The position numbers and the translations under genes are program-made. Positions 58,421 through 64,000 of a stretch of 64,000 bases of DNA are shown here, piece after piece. The DNA is taken from NCBI RefSeq assembly GCF_001577775.1, contig NZ_CP010835.1, positions 248,001 through 312,000 on the forward strand, read 5' to 3'. The notes under the pieces were generated by a model. It was not told the DNA's origin. It made no database searches and saw only the letters and a list, made by a program, of their open reading frames with translations. Source of the stretch: Pyrococcus kukulkanii (lineage in GTDB: Archaea > Methanobacteriota_B > Thermococci > Thermococcales > Thermococcaceae). How positions within the stretch are numbered: the first letter of the stretch is position 1; the number at the start of each line of letters is the position of its first letter.

Positions 58421-59392
58421 ATGAGTAATGAAGAACTTGTCAAAGTAGAACACTTGACTAAAATCTTCACGTCAGGCTTTATAGGGGGGTTTGAAATTAG
58501 AGCAGTGGATGACGTCTCGTTTACCATTAATGAGGGTGAAATTGTCGCATTAGTGGGGGAGAGTGGTAGTGGTAAGACTACTATAGGAAAACTTATCTTG
58601 AGGTTGATACAGCCAACCTCTGGCAGGATTTACTTTAAGGGTGAAGACATCCTAGAGTTCGACAAGCATAAACTCAAGACTTACTACTACAAGCAGGTAC
58701 AAGCAGTCTTCCAGGACCCCTTTGCCTCGTTTAATCCATTGCATAAGGTTGATCGTGCCTTCGACCTAGTCTTTAGAACTTTTTTGAGGGATGTTTCGGG
58801 GGATGAGCGGAAAGAACTGGTAGAGAAGGCTTTGGAGGGTGTTGGTCTTAATCCTGGGGAGGTTTTGGGTAAGTATCCTCATCAGTTGAGTGGGGGTCAA
58901 TTGCAGAGGATCTTAATTGCTAGAGCGCTTTTGGTTAGGCCTTCCCTGTTGATTGCTGATGAGGCTGTGTCAATGCTTGATGCCTCAACTAGGATTGATA
59001 TTCTGAACCTCTTAGGGGAATTTAGGGATAAGTATGGGACTTCAGTCTTGTTTGTCACGCACGACCTTGCTTTGGGTTATTACATTAGTGATAAGACTAT
59101 CATCATGTATAGGGGTACGGTTGTGGAGTGGGGGGATACTGAGAGGGTGTTTCACAATCCACTCCACCCGTACACGCAAATGCTTTTGGAGAGTGTTCCT
59201 GATTTGAGTGTGAAGTGGGAGTTCAAGGGGATTGAGCCTGAAAGAGAAGAGGGAAAAGTGTATGAGATCAAGGGTTGTAGGTATGCGCCAAGGTGTTCTA
59301 AGGTTATGGATAAGTGCTTCAAGCTAAGACCCCCAATGGTTGAAGTTGAAAAGAATCACTGGGTAGCATGCTGGCTCTATGCAAAGGCTTGA
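58421..59392 (+). CDS. ABC transporter ATPase, DppF type
   Basis: The 323-residue ATPase has Walker [13 protein letters not shown], the signature LSGGQLQRI, Walker [13 protein letters not shown] and the C-terminal [14 protein letters not shown] cluster. It is coupled to the preceding ATPase gene, whose stop overlaps its ribosome binding site region. It completes the importer with the binding protein, both permeases and the first ATPase. Its codon use also differs from that of the permeases. Confidence 0.94.
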   Translation: MSNEELVKVEHLTKIFTSGFIGGFEIRAVDDVSFTINEGEIVALVGESGSGKTTIGKLILRLIQPTSGRIYFKGEDILEFDKHKLKTYYYKQVQAVFQDPFASFNPLHKVDRAFDLVFRTFLRDVSGDERKELVEKALEGVGLNPGEVLGKYPHQLSGGQLQRILIARALLVRPSLLIADEAVSMLDASTRIDILNLLGEFRDKYGTSVLFVTHDLALGYYISDKTIIMYRGTVVEWGDTERVFHNPLHPYTQMLLESVPDLSVKWEFKGIEPEREEGKVYEIKGCRYAPRCSKVMDKCFKLRPPMVEVEKNHWVACWLYAKA

Positions 59393-59409
59393 ATCAGGAG
59401 GTGGTTAAA

Positions 59410-60384
59410 ATGCATGCCACGTTAAAGGAAATTAGAAAGACTCCTGAAGGAATACTCAAGGCCCAGGAAGCATTTGAAAGAATAAAAGAGGAAGTAACAC
59501 TGCCTAGAAACATCCTCTACACTGGCTGTGGCTCCTCTCACTTCCTCTCTCAATTGCTGGCAATGGCAACGAACGCCTTGGGGGGCAAGGGGATAGCCCT
59601 TCCGTGCTCTGAGTTGGTGTACTCAAGGAATTACTATGCAATAAACTCCCCAGAGCTGATCGTCGCGATATCAAGGTCTGGGGAAACAACGGAAGTGCTA
59701 AAGGCTATGGATGTCCTCAACGTTAAAAAACTGGGTCTAACGGCCTACGAGAGCGCTCTCTCCAAGAAAGCTGACTATGCTTTGATCGTGGACACGCCTG
59801 AAGACAGCGTTGTCATGACTCACTCATTCACCGCTTTTTACTTTTCGTACCTCCAGCTGTTAAGGGAATCTTACGGCCTTCAGGCGTTCAATGCTGAGGA
59901 AGTCTCGAGGTTAACTAGAGATGTCTTGAAGAATGAGGGGTACATTAGGGAGCTCGTTGATGAATTTGAATTCTCCAATGTTATATTCCTGGGTTCGGGA
60001 ATTCTTTACCCCGTGGCCCTTGAGGCAATGCTGAAGATGAAGGAGATGGCAATATTCTGGAGTGAAGCCTACCCAATGTTCGAGGTTCGGCATGGATTCA
60101 AGTCCATAGCCGATGACAACTCCCTTGTCGTCATGCTCGTTAGCGATCCATTTGAGTGGCACGAAAAACTCGTGCGGGAATTCCAGGGTCAAGGAGCCAA
60201 GGTCATGGTGGTAGGCGAGAAAGAGCTGGGCTCGGAATACTATCTCCAAGTGGCTAAGGTGGATGAACTCTTAATGCCTGTGGTTACCCTGCCGATAATT
60301 CAGCTTTTGGCCTATTATAAGGCCGTTAAGAGGGGGATGAACCCCGATAATCCAAGGTTTTTGGAGAAAGTTGTTAGGTGGTGA
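59410..60384 (+). CDS. glmD: Glucosamine-6-phosphate deaminase, SIS-domain type
   Basis: The 324-residue protein has two SIS domains: [33 protein letters not shown] in the first and [17 protein letters not shown] in the second, and no glutaminase domain. In Thermococcales this type deaminates glucosamine 6-phosphate to fructose 6-phosphate, the exit step of chitin catabolism. The ATG at 59410 is preceded by GGAGGTGG. The preceding ATPase ends 17 bases before, and glmA overlaps its start, so it belongs to the chitin operon. Confidence 0.92.
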   Translation: MHATLKEIRKTPEGILKAQEAFERIKEEVTLPRNILYTGCGSSHFLSQLLAMATNALGGKGIALPCSELVYSRNYYAINSPELIVAISRSGETTEVLKAMDVLNVKKLGLTAYESALSKKADYALIVDTPEDSVVMTHSFTAFYFSYLQLLRESYGLQAFNAEEVSRLTRDVLKNEGYIRELVDEFEFSNVIFLGSGILYPVALEAMLKMKEMAIFWSEAYPMFEVRHGFKSIADDNSLVVMLVSDPFEWHEKLVREFQGQGAKVMVVGEKELGSEYYLQVAKVDELLMPVVTLPIIQLLAYYKAVKRGMNPDNPRFLEKVVRW

Positions 60385-60389
60385 TTCGT

Positions 60390-62735
60390 ATGCAGGTTAC
60401 CCATAACGGTAAGCTATACCTCTTAGATGGGGAGGAAATAGTGATTTATGGTGGAACGCTCCAGTTCTTTAGGGTCCCCAGGGACGCCTGGCGAGACAGG
60501 CTTGAGAAGATGAAGAGGCATGGCCTTAATACCGTCGACACGTATGTTGCTTGGAACTGGCACGAGCCGGAAGAGGGCAAATTTGACTTCACTGGGGAGA
60601 CGCATCCCCAGAGAGATCTGGTTGGCTTCCTCGAGCTTGCCCAAGATCTTGGTTTTTATGTCATTATAAGGCCTGGCCCCTATATCTGCGCTGAATGGAA
60701 GAACGGTGGTATTCCACAGTGGCTCATTAACAAACATCCTGAAATACTTGCTAGAAGCCCGAACGGTCCCTTACCCAGGGACATTTACTATCCGCCGATC
60801 ACCTACCTTCATCCAACGTACCTGGAGTATGTGATGAAGTGGTACGAGCATGTGTTTCCAATAATAAGGGATTATTTATACACGAGAGGAGGGCCAATAA
60901 TTAACGTCACGATAGATGATGAGCCCTCGTACTGGGAGACGATATTCCAGGCGTTCCTCACGGATTACAACGATATAGTAGTTAAGGAAAACGGTCTCTG
61001 GCATAGGTGGCTTAAGGAGAATTTCACCCTGGATCAGCTTGAGGAGAGGTACAAGGTTAAGCTTTCGGACTATGTAGAGATAGCTCCACCTAAGGCCTTC
61101 TCTGAGCCCCTGCCGAAGGTACTGGACTGGCACCACTTCAAGATATGGATGGTCAACGAGTACGTAAAAACACTGTATCATAAGATTAAGGGGTATGTCG
61201 ACGTTCCGATTAGCATACTTGATCCCTACCTTCTTTTAGCCGCTTGGAGGCACTTCTACAACTACGTAAAGAAGAATAAGCTTGATATCCACCTCTGGAC
61301 AGAGTTCTGGTATTCATTCTACAGGAGTTTCGACTTCAAGGAAGACAAGCTTGGGCACCTCTACTACAAGGTTGGAATCTACAGGTACTACGTTGACAAG
61401 CTAGGTACCCCCCCATTGAGCATAGAGACCCAATCTTCATTGGCAAACGTTATAGAGAGGGACGAGGCCGAGCTCCTCTACGGCCTGTTGCCTTCCCTGG
61501 GGATCCACAACATAAACTACTACCTCTACGTTGGCGGTGAGAATCCAAGGGGTTATGAATCTCACAACGGAGTTACCTGGGACGTTTACTCTCCAATTAG
61601 CTTGGATGGAAGTGAGAGGCAGCACGTAGAGCCAATAAAGTGGATTGGAAAGTTTCTTAAGGCCAACAAGGACTTTGCATATTCACCATTCCATGCAAAG
61701 GTTGCCTTCGCAATGTACGAGCCTTATGAGGCCCTGAACCTCTGGGGCTATAGGCCTGAAAACTTTAAGGAGAGCGTTAACCTAAATGAGTATCTCTTTG
61801 GCGAGAGAGGCCTCCTCACGTTACTGGCAATGAGCAACGTCCCCTTTGACGTGATCGACTTGGAGAACACCACAGTTGAGGAGATGCTCAAGTACGAGCA
61901 GATCTGGGTTTACAGCCTCGACTTCATGGCCAGGGAAGCCCAGGACAAGCTTGCGGAGTACGTTGAGAAGGGCGGGAACTTGGTCATCTTACCAATGCTC
62001 CCGTACTTGGACGAGAACATGAACGAGTACAGGAAGCTTGAGGAGTTCCTGGGGGTTAAGGTTGGAGAGGAAATTGCAAGGGACAACTACAGATTGATTC
62101 CCTTCGTAAGCGTTGATGCTGAAGGGATAGACAGGATGATCACCAGGAACGTCGTTAGGGAGGTCAAGGGAGGAGAGCCAATAGCCTGGGTTGGAGAGAA
62201 GGTTGTTGGTGCCCTCGTCAAGAAGGGGAAAGGTTCTGCTGTGATCCTGGGTTTCAGGCTTCAGTACTACTCAAGCTATCATGACATGCACAGGAAGTTC
62301 GTTGACAAGATCCTAGAGTTGCAGGGAGTTGAGAGGGACTTTAAAGTTACGGATAGGGATATCATCGTTATACCAAGGGGTAACTACCTTGCGGTTATCA
62401 ATCCGAGGGGCCACACCGTCAAGGGCAGGATAAGCTACAACGGCATCGAGTTTCCCAAGCTTGCGGAGCTTGAGATGAGGAATAGGGGCGTGCTCTTTCT
62501 GCCTGTGAACGTTAAGTACGGTAATTACGAGATCGTCTACTCAACCGCTACGGTCGTTGGTTACGAAGATGGCAAGATAACGTTCAGGAACCACCTAAGC
62601 GACACTTCCGAAGTTGCCATTAAGGGGGACGTTAGGGGTGTTGAGAACGGTGAAATTATAGAGGAGAAGCAGGAGGGCGAAGTTACAACGTTGATTGTCA
62701 GACACTCCAGCGAATTTACTCTTCTCCTTCGCTAA
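60390..62735 (+). CDS. glmA: Exo-beta-D-glucosaminidase (GH35)
   Basis: The 781-residue enzyme cleaves glucosamine from the non-reducing end of deacetylated chitobiose and chitosan oligomers. GH35 features are the TIM barrel start YGGTLQFFRVPRDAWRDRL and GPYICAEWKNGG. The acid/base is Glu178 in VTIDDEPSYW and the nucleophile Glu346 in LSIETQSS, both one residue off the positions reported for the Thermococcus enzyme. The ATG at 60390 follows AGGTGGTGA. It is the last gene of the uptake and breakdown operon and its end overlaps rio2 by 20 bases. Confidence 0.95.
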   Translation: MQVTHNGKLYLLDGEEIVIYGGTLQFFRVPRDAWRDRLEKMKRHGLNTVDTYVAWNWHEPEEGKFDFTGETHPQRDLVGFLELAQDLGFYVIIRPGPYICAEWKNGGIPQWLINKHPEILARSPNGPLPRDIYYPPITYLHPTYLEYVMKWYEHVFPIIRDYLYTRGGPIINVTIDDEPSYWETIFQAFLTDYNDIVVKENGLWHRWLKENFTLDQLEERYKVKLSDYVEIAPPKAFSEPLPKVLDWHHFKIWMVNEYVKTLYHKIKGYVDVPISILDPYLLLAAWRHFYNYVKKNKLDIHLWTEFWYSFYRSFDFKEDKLGHLYYKVGIYRYYVDKLGTPPLSIETQSSLANVIERDEAELLYGLLPSLGIHNINYYLYVGGENPRGYESHNGVTWDVYSPISLDGSERQHVEPIKWIGKFLKANKDFAYSPFHAKVAFAMYEPYEALNLWGYRPENFKESVNLNEYLFGERGLLTLLAMSNVPFDVIDLENTTVEEMLKYEQIWVYSLDFMAREAQDKLAEYVEKGGNLVILPMLPYLDENMNEYRKLEEFLGVKVGEEIARDNYRLIPFVSVDAEGIDRMITRNVVREVKGGEPIAWVGEKVVGALVKKGKGSAVILGFRLQYYSSYHDMHRKFVDKILELQGVERDFKVTDRDIIVIPRGNYLAVINPRGHTVKGRISYNGIEFPKLAELEMRNRGVLFLPVNVKYGNYEIVYSTATVVGYEDGKITFRNHLSDTSEVAIKGDVRGVENGEIIEEKQEGEVTTLIVRHSSEFTLLLR

Positions 62736-63657
62736 CCTCTTTCCTTCCAACCAGCCATGCATCATAGAACCTTTTCCATTCTTCCTCAAAGTCCCTCTTT
62801 ACTCCCCATCTTCTCCTGAAGGCATTTAGCAGGACGGTTATGTCCCTCTTCAGTAGGTTTAGGCTTTCGGGATTTGCGCAACTTGAGTATTGGGCCCAAT
62901 CTATTATCAGAATATCATTATCGTCGGTTAGGACTATATTGAACTCGCTCATATCCCCGTGAACTATCCCGAACCTGACTATCTTTTCATACTCATCAAG
63001 AACTTTCCCCAGGATTTCACCTGCTTCCTCCCTCGTAAGATCGGTATCCCTTAGATCCGCAAGTTCAACTCCGCTGATGAACTCCATAACTATTGCATGT
63101 CTGTTCCAAGCTATCGGCTTTGGAACCTTTGCGAATGGGCTTAATAGAACGAGGGCCTCATGCTCCTTTTTCGCTATCAACCTTGAAACGTACAGCCAGC
63201 TCTTATGATGCTTATCCGCGAATACATCACTGTGGTAACCTGCCTTTCTCGCACTCGTCCTCTCCCCTATCCTATTGAACTTAACAGCAACCTTCTCTCC
63301 GGAGGGAGTTAGGGCAACGTATACGTCTGCATCCTTTCCAACCCCTATTTGAGTGGTCGATATCGCCTCGATGACACCCTTCTTTGCGAAGGCCCTAATG
63401 GCGAGTGCATCGTATCCATGTATCGTTAGTTGGTAACCTATGTATCCCATATCACTCCTCCTAATTACCAAGCCCCAGTTGTCTAATCTCCCAAGTCTGT
63501 GACTTGCGCTTTCTGCATCCATCCTGGCAAACTTGGCAATTTCCTCTAGGGGAACCCATTTATAATACCTCATCTTAAGCTCTACACCCCTGAGTAACCT
63601 GAAGTCTATGTCCTTAAGCTTGGGATAAGCTTCAAGGGCTAAGAGTTTGCTGACCAT
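62716..63657 (-). CDS. rio2: RIO2 atypical protein kinase
   Basis: The 313-residue protein starts with a winged-helix domain (ELKMRYYKWVPLEEIAKFAR, then LGRLDNWGLV) and has the RIO kinase core: IGVGKDADVYVAL as the P-loop, VAVKFNRIG, VHGDMSEFNIVL as catalytic loop and LIIDWAQ as metal-binding loop. RIO2 acts in late maturation of the small ribosomal subunit. It is convergent with glmA. Start ATG at 63657. Confidence 0.96.
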   Translation of the reverse strand: MVSKLLALEAYPKLKDIDFRLLRGVELKMRYYKWVPLEEIAKFARMDAESASHRLGRLDNWGLVIRRSDMGYIGYQLTIHGYDALAIRAFAKKGVIEAISTTQIGVGKDADVYVALTPSGEKVAVKFNRIGERTSARKAGYHSDVFADKHHKSWLYVSRLIAKKEHEALVLLSPFAKVPKPIAWNRHAIVMEFISGVELADLRDTDLTREEAGEILGKVLDEYEKIVRFGIVHGDMSEFNIVLTDDNDILIIDWAQYSSCANPESLNLLKRDITVLLNAFRRRWGVKRDFEEEWKRFYDAWLVGRKEVSEGEE

Positions 63658-63771
63658 CGGTACTACCTCTGCTAAGTTTTTTTAAACCTCTCCCTTTGTC
63701 CAGAAATATTTATTAGTTTAAAATGTTACAGTTTCCCTTTGACTTGGGAGGAACACGTAAGGTGGGTAGAT

Positions 63772-64000
63772 ATGGACGTGTTAACCATTGTTAGAATAAT
63801 AACGATATTGGTAAGGGTGGCCGGTGCATTTTGGTTGATACGCTTATACCACCAAGTTGGAAGGAAATCAGCTGTTGTTCTTGCTCTTGGGTTGCTTGCG
63901 TATTCTTTCCACACCCTAAGCGACATACTTGAGGCCACTTTAATGAATGAGATATCCATAGCCATGACATCTACCTTATTTATGCTGATGGCAAGCGTAA
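63772..64000 (+). CDS. Membrane protein, N-terminal part only
   Basis: The reading frame starts at the ATG at 63772 (GGTGGGTAGA upstream) and is open to the window end. The visible 76 residues contain two or three hydrophobic segments (for example VVLALGLLAYSFHTL and a further helix at the edge) and basic turns (RLYHQVGRKS). I do not recognise a family from this part. It diverges from rio2. Confidence 0.55.
   Translation, partial: MDVLTIVRIITILVRVAGAFWLIRLYHQVGRKSAVVLALGLLAYSFHTLSDILEATLMNEISIAMTSTLFMLMASV

Noticed and set aside
63726-63965. 79-codon minus-strand ORF at the right edge
   Set aside because: Antisense to the plus-strand membrane-protein start that has a ribosome binding site and helix pattern.

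Overview
The window looks like chromosomal DNA of a hyperthermophilic euryarchaeon of the Thermococcales, most likely a Pyrococcus. Pointers are the AT-rich sequence with GC-rich structured RNA genes, GGAGGTGA-type ribosome binding sites with tight ATGA overlaps, a GTP-type PEP carboxykinase, a class II ribonucleotide reductase carrying a LAGLIDADG intein, archaeal AglB, a CGP-CTERM-type sorting signal and a chitin catabolic cluster of the Thermococcales kind. The species cannot be fixed from the sequence alone; gene order from the stomatin operon to rio2 matches what I recall of P. horikoshii, but the order in the left half does not.

Layout. 1-5.2 kb: a partial methyltransferase, a radical SAM/B12-like protein, a ferritin-like diiron protein, a MIP18 (DUF59) protein and PEP carboxykinase. 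5.2-10.6 kb, minus strand: a tightly overlapped MoxR AAA / DUF58 / DUF4350 / Ig-DUF4129 operon. 10.6-13.8 kb: two small membrane or envelope genes and a short AglB oligosaccharyltransferase. 13.8-14.3 kb: a broken signal-peptide ORF and a scar resembling the right end of an IS200/IS605-type element. 14.3-18.1 kb: nrdJ with an intein. 18.2-20.7 kb: a decayed zone with a frameshifted AEC permease, a small membrane gene, a GC-rich structured RNA candidate and a frameshifted AAA ATPase.

21.6-30.4 kb is the main defence locus: a type III-B CRISPR effector operon in the order cmr1, cmr2/cas10, cmr3, a CARF-wHTH protein, csx3, cmr4, cmr5, cmr6. Cas10 lacks a recognisable HD nuclease but keeps the GGDD palm. 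The CARF protein has no visible HEPN site, and Csx3 is a ring-nuclease-type protein. The operon therefore looks built around cyclic oligoadenylate made, sensed and degraded by neighbours, with a possible DNA- or RNA-binding output instead of a CARF-HEPN RNase. No CRISPR array, cas1, cas2 or cas6 lies in the window.

30.5-33.7 kb: tRNA-Gln(TTG), a stomatin/short NfeD pair, a zinc-ribbon protein and a cation exchanger. 33.8-47.2 kb is an archaeal chemotaxis island (cheW, soluble MCP, cheR, cheY, cheB, cheA, two cheC-type genes, cheD, dCache MCP, cheF). Two related membrane-anchored coiled-coil proteins without a known role bracket it. 47.2-50.4 kb: a DUF257 protein, glycerate 2-kinase and an Rnl3-type RNA ligase. 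50.4-62.7 kb is a chitin/chitosan catabolic cluster: diacetylchitobiose deacetylase, a GH1 glycosidase with an Asn-to-Asp change in the NEP motif and translationally coupled to a VapBC pair, a Dpp-type ABC importer, a SIS-domain glucosamine-6-phosphate deaminase and exo-beta-glucosaminidase GlmA. The right edge holds rio2 and the start of a membrane protein.
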